Source: Chara braunii (taxonomy: Eukaryota; Streptophyta; Charophyceae; Charales; Characeae). Taken from it: 31,656 nucleotides of DNA. This document shows, piece by piece, positions 9,651 to 18,116 of this stretch; within the stretch, counting starts at the first letter, position 1; each line of letters opens with the position of its first letter. The stretch is taken from contig BFEA01000113.1 of NCBI GenBank assembly GCA_003427395.1, positions 2,089,926 through 2,121,581 of the forward strand, written 5' to 3'. Under the pieces are notes generated by a model. The model was given only the letters and a program-made list of their open reading frames with translations, was not told the origin of the DNA and did no database searches. A program made the position numbers and the translations under genes.

Positions 9651-11038
9651 TGTTACGATCCTGGCCAATTCGAAGTACACATTCATTAGAAAGTACAATG
9701 CCGTCCAATTGCAAAAAGAAATGAATGAGCTTGAGAGGAGAGAGAGGGAAAGAAGAAGAAGAAGAAGAAGAAGAAGAAGAAGAAGGAAGAAGAAGGAAGA
9801 AGAAGAAGAAGACGAAGACGAAGAAGAAGAAGAAGAAGAAGCCAGCATAGACCAATGGTCAGGCTCTTCTTCGTCGCCAACCACTCTCCTGCTCCTTCAA
9901 ACAAGAAATAACAATAATAATGTTGAATGTCTCAACCAGAATCAATGTCCGAATCCCTCTTCTACTGCAGGCACAACATGAGGTCCACTATAGCCATGAC
10001 CATCCTTCTTCTTCCTCTTTATGTAGGCCAAGGCTACGGCGGACTACCGAGGGCTCTGCCCTCCTGTCCAAAGGACAACCCAGGGCAGCAATCTAAGCAG
10101 CTATGTTGCTGCTGTCCTGTCCAAAGGACAACACAAAGCAGCTATGTTGCTGCTCATCAAGCCGCCATGCCTGACTCTGCCTCGAGCTTCCTTGGTGCGG
10201 CACTACCCCAACTGGGGCCTTCCAGGTGCAGCACCTATCAAGGTGATGAAGATGGTGTCCACCATAGCCAGGCAGGTAACTCGCCACTCCTCGGTCCTCT
10301 TCTCCCTCCTCCTCCCGGTAGAGCTCCACCATAGCCGCGGTTGGAGCTCTGGGTCTTCTTCCTCCTAGCAGCGACGTAGTGCCCAGCGCTCCTCCAGCCA
10401 GCGCTCCAAGCAGTGTGTCGCCTAACTTGCACACCGAAGAATGACGCTGAGCTCTTGGCTCAGCCCGAAGATATAGCGGCCTACTTGCCTCTTGGGCGGT
10501 GACTTCCAGGCCGCTCGGCCTCCCAAGCAACCGGTACCTCCTCCCTTCGGAGGGAAACATCATTGCAGACTCTGATATTGCCTGTACATGCTTTAGACTC
10601 AGACTGGTTGGACTGGTACCCGCCTAGACCTAGCCTACCGCTACTGGGCCTCTAAAAATGCCAACTTTGTCTTTTTCTGCTTGGCCTCGAGTACCCGGCA
10701 CATCTTCTTCTACTTGGTGCGGTACCGGCCTACCTGCTACTCGAGTGTTTTTCCGCCGCTCTAAGTGTTGCGGGCCTCTTGCTCCGCCACTTGAGTGCTT
10801 TCCCCCCGCCGCAACCCTCAATGTCACGGCCACAGGTAAGTACCAAGTACCCTTGAGGGTCACACACACACTCAGGCCGACAAGCACTCAGACAGGCATG
10901 CAGGTCACCAAGCACGCACACACACACACAGAATTAGAAAACTCAGCAGAATGCGGGAATCTCAGCAAGGCATCCATTCCATCGGCAGAACTCAGAAATC
11001 AGCAGTGTTCTCAGTCTGTGTTATGGCGGGTCATTACA
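9651..11038 (-). repeat. Element A 5' LTR
   Basis: The repeat begins TG at 9651, next to the PBS, and ends CA at 11037-11038. Bases 9918-11038 match the other LTR at 1538-2658. The 9651-9917 part, unique to this copy, includes a (GAA)n tract. The LTR should hold the promoter and polyadenylation signal on the minus strand, but I could not identify a convincing TATA box. Confidence 0.85.
9749..9841. repeat. (AAG)n microsatellite in A's 5' LTR
   Basis: About 90 bases of AGA/GAA triplets with a few GGA and GAC interruptions. It is absent from the truncated 3' LTR. Long Arg/Glu or Ser/Phe open frames across it are artefacts of the triplet repeat. Confidence 0.95.
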
Positions 11039-11139
11039 AGCAAATAAAATTTGACCCCCAAACCCTAATTTCAGTTTTGGACCCGTTAGTCAGGAGCTGA
11101 AAGTGGGGGTCCCCGTTAACCATTGACTTCTCGTGCCCC

Positions 11140-11345
11140 TACGCTCCCTCCCCCCCTTCCCCTCTATCCCCTCCCCCTTCCTGTCCTCTGCCCCTCCCTC
11201 CCAATTCCTCTCCTCTGTTCTTCCTTCCTGTCCTGTCTCTAAACCCTTCTGTCTCTCCCCCTCTGTTATACCGCATTGCCTTGTCTGTATCTGTCTCCTC
11301 AGCTTTTGTCCCTCCTTACTGTGCGTCCTTTGCCCTTCCCCTTCT
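11140..11345. repeat. Pyrimidine-rich (C/T) tract
   Basis: The plus strand is dominated by CCT/CCC/TTC words over about 200 bases. A 149-codon open frame crosses it, but its Ser/Pro/Cys-rich translation follows from base composition and shows no domain. Confidence 0.75.
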
Positions 11346-12253
11346 TGTTCGGTACTATTCTTTGATCAGCAGGCTGGTCAATCCATCTCATTCTTGCCTG
11401 CCTTGATTGACGCGGTGACTATGTCACTGAAACTTCTATGCACTGTACAACGTGGCTTGCCGCGCTCCTTCACTGATACCTACTGGGCTGGAGTTACCCC
11501 ACGCAGTGTCGGTTTGTTGGAATGTGTTGCTTTTCTTCTCTCTTCAGGTGGATTGAATAGTTTGCGGGTAATTGCTGATTAATGGCATCTGTGCAAGCCT
11601 GGGCTCACTTATCCTTGCTAAAGTTGTTGGTCTATCCGTGGCAGAAATACAATGTCGCTGTAGAGTTGCCTTGTTACACTAGCCACAAGTTGCTCAGTTA
11701 TGGTCAGAGGTACGTTACTGAGTCGCAGAGCCGCGCAGTTGCAATGATGCAGCACACAGCCCCTCGGTTGGTCGTTAGTATGTGGCCATACTCCGTGAGA
11801 TTGCCAGGTACACAGCTGCATAACAAGTCACCCAGCCACAGAGCAGTGTCACATGGTCGCCCGGTTGGATGGTCTGGTAGGCTATAGTTGCTTCAGTGGT
11901 CCGTCATGCTTGATTGTGCAGGTGATTACTAGCACTGGACAGTGCAAAATTTGTCACTCTCACTGCAGGCATGTTTATGTAGATGGGGAGAGTGGTACAG
12001 AGGGAGGTGACAGGGGACAAGGGGCCTATGATGTTGAGAGAGGGAGAAGGTTGTGGATGTTTGTTTGTTTGATTGTTTGTTTTAACTAAGCTATATTCTT
12101 TTCTCAATTCACCTTTCACTCCCTACCTACCACTACTCCTAAAAGCCTATACAGGGGACCCCTGAAAGCATAGCTACCTTTCAGAGTTAAGGGGATGCAT
12201 GTTGTCCCCCACCCTAATTGGAGGTGGTCAGGGAGTAGGGTGGGGCTGCCAGA

Positions 12254-12296
12254 GGGGGGGGGGGGGGGGGGGGGGGAACCCCCCCCCCCCCCCCCC
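12254..12296. repeat. G23-AA-C18 homopolymer palindrome
   Basis: A run of 23 G (12254-12276) is followed by AA and then 18 C (12279-12296). It could fold into a perfect G:C hairpin with a minimal loop. The flanks share TGCCA (TGCCAGA before, TGCCAGG after). Confidence 0.95.
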
Positions 12297-12401
12297 TGCC
12301 AGGTGGACGCAAAAATCAAGCATTTTGCCAGTAGCTGCGCCTCCCATCTACTTTCCCCGCCCCCATCGAGTAACAGCAATGTCTATGGCCATCACTCTCC
12401 C

Positions 12402-12440
12402 ACACACACCACACAACCCACACACAAACACACACACACC
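12402..12440. repeat. CA-rich microsatellite
   Basis: Imperfect CA/ACACC repeats over about 40 bases. It lies between the homopolymer palindrome and the tRNA-like inverted repeat. Confidence 0.9.
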
Positions 12441-12490
12441 TGTGATGGCCAAAGACCCTATCAATACTGAACAGGGGGAGCAAGCCAATT

Positions 12491-12587
12491 ATCTCAGTTG
12501 GTTGGCACCAAGAGTGCCGCAGGTGGTCAGTGGGGATTGAACCCATGACCACCTGAATGCCATTTGAGTGCCTAACCAACTGAGCTA
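12491..12587 (-). ncRNA. tRNA-like inverted repeat with Pol III A and B box matches
   Basis: The minus strand carries TAGCTCAGTTGG (12576-12587), a full match to the A box consensus, and GGTTCAATCCC (12533-12543), a full match to the B box. The spacing is tRNA-like. The acceptor stem does not pair, so this is not an intact tRNA. The left half (from 12491, TCTCAGTTGGTTGGCAC) is an imperfect inverted copy of the right half. The whole unit can therefore fold as a long hairpin with the B box near its tip. A tRNA-derived SINE head or a tRNA relic are the likeliest explanations. Transcription is not shown. Confidence 0.6.
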
Positions 12588-12749
12588 GGCTACTTGCTCG
12601 GTTGTGGATGTTTGAAACAGTGAGGTGCAGCACATGACATTGTGGAAGTGTCGTTTATTGTGACACGTAATGTCTGCTCTTTTCTTTTTTCAAATTCTGA
12701 TTTTTCGTGGCCTGTGTGGGTGGTGTGTGGATTCAACTCTGCAGCGCGG

Positions 12750-12969
12750 CTTGTGCGTGACAGTACCGAAGCAGCGATGCAGGGAGCATGGATTTCAAAA
12801 TGGCTTTGTCGTAAGGCAAGGATCCGACCATCTGTATATCCCATCATCCCCACAGTTTCCTTCTGTAGCGAATTGCTACACAACAATCATAGATGGTTAT
12901 GTGGTTCTGCCTTATCCTATCATTGAAGTAAAGCACCCATGGATTATCTTGCTTGCAGTGGAAGAATAG
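12750..12969 (+). other. Unrecognised open stretch, possible exon remnant
   Basis: After a T-rich tract and CTCTGCAG near 12740, which would do as an intron 3' end, the plus strand stays open to a stop at 12967-12969. It includes YPIIEVKHPWIILLAVEE. The opposite strand is also open across much of it (13161-12844). I recognise neither product. The stretch is short and no donor partner is identified, so this is only a flag for a possible host exon or an unknown repeat. Confidence 0.2.
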
Positions 12970-13194
12970 CGATTTATCACTCAAGTGAATAGGCAATGAG
13001 TTAGCTTCGCAATTATTCCACTTTGGCTTGCACACATCACGATACCACTTCAGCATGCCAAGCTTCGTGCGCTTTGAGATAGACAGACGCTGACACGATA
13101 TGAGAACACTTTGGAAATTGCTTGTGAGTCGAAGTCTCGTACACAAGTCTGTTGTATACATATCTGGATTGCTGCCCCAAGCCCACTACAGTAA

Positions 13195-13319
13195 NNNNNN
13201 NNNNNNNNNNNNNNNNNNNNNNNNNNNNNNNNNNNNNNNNNNNNNNNNNNNNNNNNNNNNNNNNNNNNNNNNNNNNNNNNNNNNNNNNNNNNNNNNNNNN
13301 NNNNNNNNNNNNNNNNNNN
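13195..13319. other. Assembly gap of 125 N
   Basis: An unresolved run of N, directly followed by a long (TC)n microsatellite. The repeat very probably caused the assembly break. Confidence 0.98.

Positions 13320-13408
<89 letters not shown>
13320..13408. repeat. (TC)n microsatellite beside the gap
   Basis: About 89 bases of uninterrupted TC. Its left side is lost in the N gap, so the true length is unknown. Confidence 0.97.
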
Positions 13409-13411
<3 letters not shown>

Positions 13412-13728
13412 ACCGGCTTTCACAGGCCTTGCTCTCTCTAAATGTCTTCCCCGACTCACACTCACTCTCCCTATCAGCTATGACACCAGGTGTGTATAGA
13501 CTATCCTAGTCTTGCCTCTCAGCGTCACTTGTTGCTTGACTGCACAAGACCGCAAGAGTGCTTCCACAATATGCACGAATGGAAATTGTGACTTTCTGCT
13601 GTGCTGGCCTTTTCTACGTGCTGCAGTTCCCAAATTTGGATCTTTCTGGACAGGTACCCTTTCACCTGTCGGCCGGGGCCTGCTTCCACCGCATCCGGAG
13701 TTTTAATAGACTTTCCTGTGACTGAGCT

Positions 13729-13839
13729 GTATTTTTGGACTAACAGATTGACATTTACCGACAGTTAATGAAGTACGTCCGCTGGAGTCTCTCCTATCAG
13801 AGGTGTATTTTTGGACTAACAGATTGACATTTATCGACA
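13729..13839. repeat. 35-bp direct repeat pair
   Basis: GTATTTTTGGACTAACAGAT and the following 15 bases occur at 13729-13763 and again at 13805-13839 with one mismatch. The period is 76 bases. No coding content is evident. Confidence 0.88.
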
Positions 13840-13972
13840 ACGAATGTAGGTCCACTGGTACCGGCCCACTTTGTGCGGTGTACAGGGCCTACTGACTAAT
13901 GTACAGGTGGGCCTATGACTCCTGCCGGTTGAGGCTATATACATGGACTCCTGGACTTCGTACTGGTACCGG

Positions 13973-14252
13973 GAGTGCTGAGATGCGTGAAATCCTTTCA
14001 CTACCCCTGGGTTAAATTCGAGGTCCGTCTGAGAAAGCTAGGAAAACGAATTAATGATCTGCTATGCTAGTTCCCTTTTCGCTTTTGTAGTGTGAGACTA
14101 ATTGTGGGGCTGCTGCATGTAGGTGGTCGAGTGCTGAGATGCTCGAAATCCTTGTACTACCCCTGCGTTAAATTCAAGGCCGGTCTGAGAAAGCTAAGAA
14201 ACAGAGTTAATGATCTGGTATGCCAGTTCCCCTTTTCGCTTTGGTAGTGTGA
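13973..14252. repeat. About 125-bp direct repeat pair
   Basis: Bases 13973-14098 and 14129-14252 match over their full length with roughly one difference per ten bases. Both begin GAGTGCTGAGATG and end TAGTGTGA. Together with the 35-bp pair just upstream, this makes a locally duplicated region. Confidence 0.88.
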
Positions 14253-14442
14253 CGGGGCGGAGGTAGAGCAGCGAGGTCGGGGAAGAGAGAGGGAGGGAGT
14301 GAGAGCACACACACATGGGTGGGGGTGTTGGCAGGCACTTACCTGCTTTGCACTTTGTAGTTCAGGCAACCGAGCACCTGTCTGCAGCAAATCAACAAGC
14401 ACATTCAACTAGCAGACATGCAGACTTGCAAACTGTGCAAAG

Positions 14443-14446
14443 CAGG
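14443..14446. other. Candidate target-site duplication, left copy
   Basis: CAGG directly precedes the TG start of the left LTR and recurs at 23036-23039 directly after the CA end of the right LTR. Gypsy integrases usually make 5-bp duplications, so a 4-bp match could also be chance or a slightly eroded site. Confidence 0.5.
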
Positions 14447-15430
14447 TGGAATGAACCCAGATCGTGAAGACAGTCGTCGACAATGCAAGCCCGGATGAAT
14501 GTCAAACAGCTGATGATTATCAATAGTCAAAATCGTATCCAGACAGAATGAGATGAGATAATCATACACAGACGAAGAGAGAGGAGGGAGATTAGACGAA
14601 GGAGAGAAAATAAATACAAGGCCCACTCCTGCTTCGGGCTCCCTCCTCGATCACCACCTCAATAGTCAATAGTCTGAATGAGTATCTGAAGTAACCTCAA
14701 TGTGCCATGTGGCACGTCTAATTAGTCCCTCATCAGCGCTGGAGCAATGTCGACATGAATACCATCAGGTACGTATCCACGATCTCTCCACAGTCCCGAT
14801 CTCCTCCCGAATGACGNTAATCAGAACAGCAATACAAGTCATGTAGCTTCGCTTCGTCCGCAAACAGAAGAACACGTGGCAGCAGCCACGTCAGCCAATG
14901 ATACACGTGGCAGCGGCCACATCAGCGACAGCGCATGGCAGCTGCCACGTCAGCATGCCAAGAAGACAGGTGCGAGCCCAGCCACCATGCCGGACCAGCA
15001 GCGCCTCGCCGAATCACAATGCCAGCGTCGCAGCGTCGAGCCAGCGTTGAAGTCAACGTGTGAAGTCAGCATCAACGCAAGACAGAATGAATGAATGTCA
15101 AAGCCAGCGAGGTCGGGGTCTGGACCTCGGATGCTGCAACCTTTAGCCGTCCAAATCTCTTGATGCAAACGAAGGCCCTGATTGGCCTGAAATTGACTTC
15201 CCTTCAGCTTGGATGCTTGTCTGGTACCTGCGCACAACAACTGAGTGTATCCAACCAAGGGCCTGGGCGACCCTTGACTTTCCTGGGTGCAGCATTTGGT
15301 CACACAGCCAAACGCGACAGACTCGGGCTGGGCGTATCCTGGTCACACAACCCAACGCAGACCAACTTTGGTCTGTGTTGCCTGGGGCTGAGTTCTGGGC
15401 CCCATACTACTTCTGAACAGGGTTACTGCA
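14447..15430 (-). repeat. Element B 3' LTR
   Basis: This copy is 984 bp. Bases 14452 to about 14934 differ from the other LTR by only a couple of substitutions and share an N (14817 and 22385). From about 14935 onward the copies diverge clearly, with substitutions and indels. It contains a perfect ACGTGGC-AGCA-GCCACGT inverted repeat (14874-14891) and one TGCCACGTCAGC (14943-14954). Confidence 0.93.
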
Positions 15431-15452
15431 TTCCTGCCGGCCCATTTTTGAG
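15431..15452 (-). other. Element B polypurine tract region
   Basis: On the minus strand, the bases just upstream of the 3' LTR read CAAAAATGGGCCGGCAGGAA. Purine runs are present but broken by pyrimidines, so this is a weak tract placed by position alone. Confidence 0.4.
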
Positions 15453-15469
15453 TTCCACCGCAGAAATTC

Positions 15470-15862
15470 TTAAGACTTTAACCCTCGTTCATAAGCAGCA
15501 AGAATATCAAGAGCAGTTTCAAGTAGTTCTCTTTTACTAAACCATCTGTCCTCAGATGGTGCTTGAGACTTAAAACGTACCTTGAATTGCTTCTGAGGTC
15601 GTCCACGTGCTCCCTTAGAGAAGTATCCATGCTCTGTGATTCTGTCTACTTCATATCTGCCTTCCATAGATGGTGGAATCATAGAGGGTCTGTTTGGAAA
15701 TTCATTCCCTTCTACATAGGGCAACAATTTGGACGTGTGAAAGACGGGATATGTTTTGAGATGAGGGGGAATATCAACGGGATTGGACGGTCCCTTTGCA
15801 TCTCCTATTACTTTGATAACTTCCCAGAGTCCAAAATAGACAGGCATAAGTTTTTGAGACAC
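15470..15862 (-). pseudogene. Element B integrase C-terminus with GPF/Y module and chromodomain
   Basis: This 130-residue frame begins at MSQKLMPVYFGLWEVIKVIG, the GPF/Y-type module of gypsy integrases. It continues with LKTYPVFHTSKLLPYVEG. After MIPPSMEGRYEVDRITEHGY it carries a chromodomain: the start EVDRI, KQFKVRFKSQAPSEDRWFSK as the second strand and turn, and ELLETALDILAAYE as the C-terminal helix. In chromoviruses this domain steers insertion to particular chromatin. The frame ends in a natural-looking stop at 15470. Immediately upstream (15863-16100) the same protein region is readable only in shifted frames and with stops (for example TAG near 15918), so it is detached from the catalytic core. 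Confidence 0.88.
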
Positions 15863-16159
15863 ATCTTCTTCTAAGGAAAACTCTTTGGACTTTACCCAGA
15901 CGAAATCACCTTCCTAAAAGGTAGACGGTCGGCGATGTTTATTCGCTTGTTATCATCTAGTCCTGTGCTTTCTTTAAATTATCTTTTACCTTCTTTATGT
16001 CTTCTTGAAACAAAACTGCATACTCTCGTGTCCCTGGATGTAACCTAAGGAACTAGTCCCGCGTTAACACGTCAATGGGACGCCTAGGTTTCCACCCTTT
16101 GTGCAGTGCATTTGGTGTACGACCCGTGGCGGTGTGAACACTGCTATTATATGCACTGG

Positions 16160-16620
16160 CTATCTTGGGTAAGTTCTCATCCCAATCACCCAATCAATTT
16201 GATCAGGTCTTACATACATGTGCAAGAGCTGTTGGCATAATTGGTTCATTTGTTCACTTTGCCCATTCGTTTCAGGGTGACGCCCTGACGACATGATCAA
16301 ACGTGTGCCGTATGCCTCCATTAGCTTTTGCCATGGCATACTTGTAAACCTGGCATCTCGATCAGATACAATGGATAAAGAAAAACCATACTCAGTTACC
16401 CATTTCATCTGAAAGTTCTGGATCACAAGTTCAGTCCTTGCTTCAGCAGGTAAGGGAATAAACATGGCATATTTAGAGAAACAGTCCACAATCATCATCA
16501 CTTGACTATTACCGTTGGGACTTTTAACCAGACTCGTAAAGTCAATTGAGATGGACTCACGTGGTCGCTTGGTATAGGTAATGGCCTGAGAAGTCCAAGA
16601 GGATTCTCATGCGTCGGCTT
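16160..16620 (-). pseudogene. Element B integrase catalytic core
   Basis: The frame 16501-16160 carries MMMIVDCFSKYAMFIPLPAE, the second catalytic Asp in SIVSDRDARF (residue 47) and the catalytic Glu in NGQSEQMN (residue 83). The spacing is exactly 35 residues, as in the DD35E family. The first Asp, in ESISIDFTS, lies just upstream in another frame, so an indel near 16570 separates it. The downstream end shifts again near 16180 at a short repeat, GATTGGGTGATTGGGATG, which looks like an 8-bp slippage duplication. All catalytic residues are present in the DNA but not in one reading frame. Confidence 0.9.
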
Positions 16621-17481
16621 GTTTCTCTGACACACCAGACAGGTACGCACATAAGTTAGTACATCTTCTTTTAATCCCTTCCATTCGAAGCGTTCTCTGC
16701 GTATGTTTTCTTGAATCCAGTATCCTTCAAAGCCGTGACATTCCCCATTCAGCAGACTCTTAATTCTTTCTTGGTGAGGAATACACAATGTTTGTCCTGT
16801 TTGGTCTATCAAGAAAAGCAAACCATCGGCTACTCTATAGTTGGGTAATTGGGAAGGATCTCGTGCAAGGACATCCATGATTGGCTTCCAAATTGGATCA
16901 GTAGCGTATCCTTGATGAATATGTTCTTTTAAATCATTCCCAATATCAAAGTATGAGACAATTGTGGCAAAGAAGTCACTGCGTCGGGATAAAGCATCCG
17001 CAACCACATTAGACTTACCTTTAATAGTTTTGAGCTCAAAGTCAAAGGTGTGAATGAAGGCAGACCATTGTACCAACTTGTCAGAGAGTCTAGACGGTGT
17101 CTTTATCCACTGTAGTGTCGAGTGGTCTGAATACACAGTAAAGTGCCTCCCTAGCAGGTGGTGTCTCCACGTATCCAACGCACAAACTAAGGCATAAAGG
17201 TCCCGTTCATAGGTGGAGTTGGCAACTTTCTCTGACGGCAATCGTGTAGACATAAACTCTACGGGCCTATAGCCCTTGCCATCATCCTGTTGGAGAACAA
17301 CGCCAATCCCATACTGACTTGCGTCAGTGGTAACAATGAAAGGCAAGGACGGGTCAACAATCTTTAGAACAGGATAGTGAGTTAGTGCATATTTCAATTT
17401 CCGAAAGGAAGACTCATAGTCCTTATCCCACAACCAAATAGTTCCTTTCTTTAACAATCTTCGCATTGGTGCAACAATCAT
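16498..17481 (-). pseudogene. Element B RNase H and integrase zinc-binding domain
   Basis: This is a 327-residue open frame. RNase H occupies roughly residues 45-170, with the four expected acidic residues: D53 in VTTDASQYG, E92 in STYERDLYAL, D119 in VYSDHSTLQW and D162 in VVADALSRR. After a linker, an integrase zinc-binding domain follows at about 245-285: H249 in GECHG and C281/C284 in CLVCQRNK. The second zinc-binding His is replaced by Tyr (Y254 in EGYW). The frame runs out of register after PLPIPSDH, so the integrase core is shifted. The start is internal: the same protein continues from the RT frame after a one-base loss near 17500. Confidence 0.92.
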
Positions 17482-18116
17482 TGAGAAGTTTTTGACAAAC
17501 TTCCTGTAGTAACTGGCAAACCAAGGAAATATTGCAATTCAGTTATAGACTTAGGTTGTGGCCATTTTCTAATTGCTGAAAATTTTTTCTCTTTCGGCCT
17601 TAGACCTTCTTCGTTCACTATGTGTCCTAAGTATAACACTTCGGACTTAGCAAACTCAGACTTTGTGGAATGGATCTTGAAGTTGCCCTCTCGCAACTTC
17701 TCTAGCACTAGACGAAGGTGCTTCTCATGATCTTCTAGTGTCTTACTGTACACTAGAATATCATCGAGATAGACAATTACGAACTTGTCTAACCATTGAC
17801 GAAATAATTCATTCATAGACCTTTGGAAAGTCGCTGGGGCATTAGTCAGTCCGAAGGGCATTACCACAAACTCGTAATGGCCATACCTCGTTCGGAATGC
17901 GGTCTTATGTTGATCCGTGGGTTCCACCTCAATCTGATGGTACCCTGACTTCAGATCAATCTTACTAAAAAACTTACAGCCCTGCAACTGGTCTAGCAAG
18001 TCGTCAGTTCGTGGTAGAGGTTCGACATTCTTAACAGTGACAACATTTAACCCTCTGTAGTCAATACAGAGACGCAACCCACCTTCCTTTTGGGCCACAA
18101 ACAAGACGGGCACCAT
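17478..18116 (-). pseudogene. Element B reverse transcriptase palm and fingers
   Basis: This is an almost intact RT domain of 212 residues. It shows PVLFVAQKEGGLRLCIDYRG near the N-terminus, catalytic D54 in SKIDLKSGYHQIEVEP, VVMPFGLTNAPATFQ, the YLDD site at residues 116-119 (YLDDILVYSKT), and SEVLYLGHIVNEEGLRPKEKK after it. It copies element RNA into DNA inside the particle. The domain's first part (KGWIRPSSSPYGA) lies in the upstream frame, separated by a small indel near 18120. The last residues after FLGL are out of frame owing to an apparent single-base loss near 17500. Catalytic residues all look normal. Confidence 0.95.

Larger units (their letters stand above)
1538..11038 (-). mobile_element. 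Element A: degraded Ty3/gypsy chromovirus-like LTR retrotransposon
   Basis: This minus-strand element is framed by two related direct repeats, 1538-2658 and 9651-11038. It has an initiator-Met-type PBS at 9638-9649 and a G-rich polypurine tract at 2659-2673. Gag, protease, RT, RNase H, integrase and a chromodomain-like tail follow in Ty3/gypsy order between 7625 and 2871. It is dead: frames are shifted, stops are present, and the RT segment with the YLDD motif has been deleted. The left LTR lacks the last ~267 bp found in the right LTR, so its outer boundary and any target duplication are lost. The LTR sequences are unrelated to those of element B, so A is a separate family. Confidence 0.92.
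11039..14446. other. Intergenic region between elements A and B
   Basis: I recognise no complete gene. In order it holds a pyrimidine-rich tract (about 11140-11345), ordinary mixed DNA with short open frames up to 12240, the G23-AA-C18 palindrome, a CA-rich tract (12400-12440), a tRNA-like inverted repeat, an unrecognised coding-like patch at 12750-12970, the N gap with (TC)n, and short direct duplications at 13729-14252. Purine-rich DNA follows to 14310. Confidence 0.6.

Noticed and set aside
9612-9981. Long Ser-, Phe- or Arg/Glu-rich open frames across the triplet repeat
   Set aside because: They arise from the (AAG)n microsatellite in element A's LTR and carry no domain.
9927-10563. 135- and 156-codon frames within element A's 5' LTR
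   Set aside because: They lie entirely in the LTR, overlap on opposite strands, are not conserved in frame in the other LTR, and show no domain.
11133-11582. 149-codon open frame on the plus strand
   Set aside because: The first half is a pyrimidine-rich tract giving Ser/Pro/Cys. No domain or homology is recognisable.
12485-12600. Intact tRNA gene
   Set aside because: A and B boxes are present, but the acceptor stem does not pair and the sequence is palindromic. I report it as tRNA-like only.
13320-13408. CRISPR or other structured repeat array
   Set aside because: It is a plain dinucleotide microsatellite with no spacers. The window is eukaryotic.
13037-13499. Long open frames of alternating Ser-Leu or Arg-Glu
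   Set aside because: They run through the N gap and the (TC)n repeat and have no biological content.
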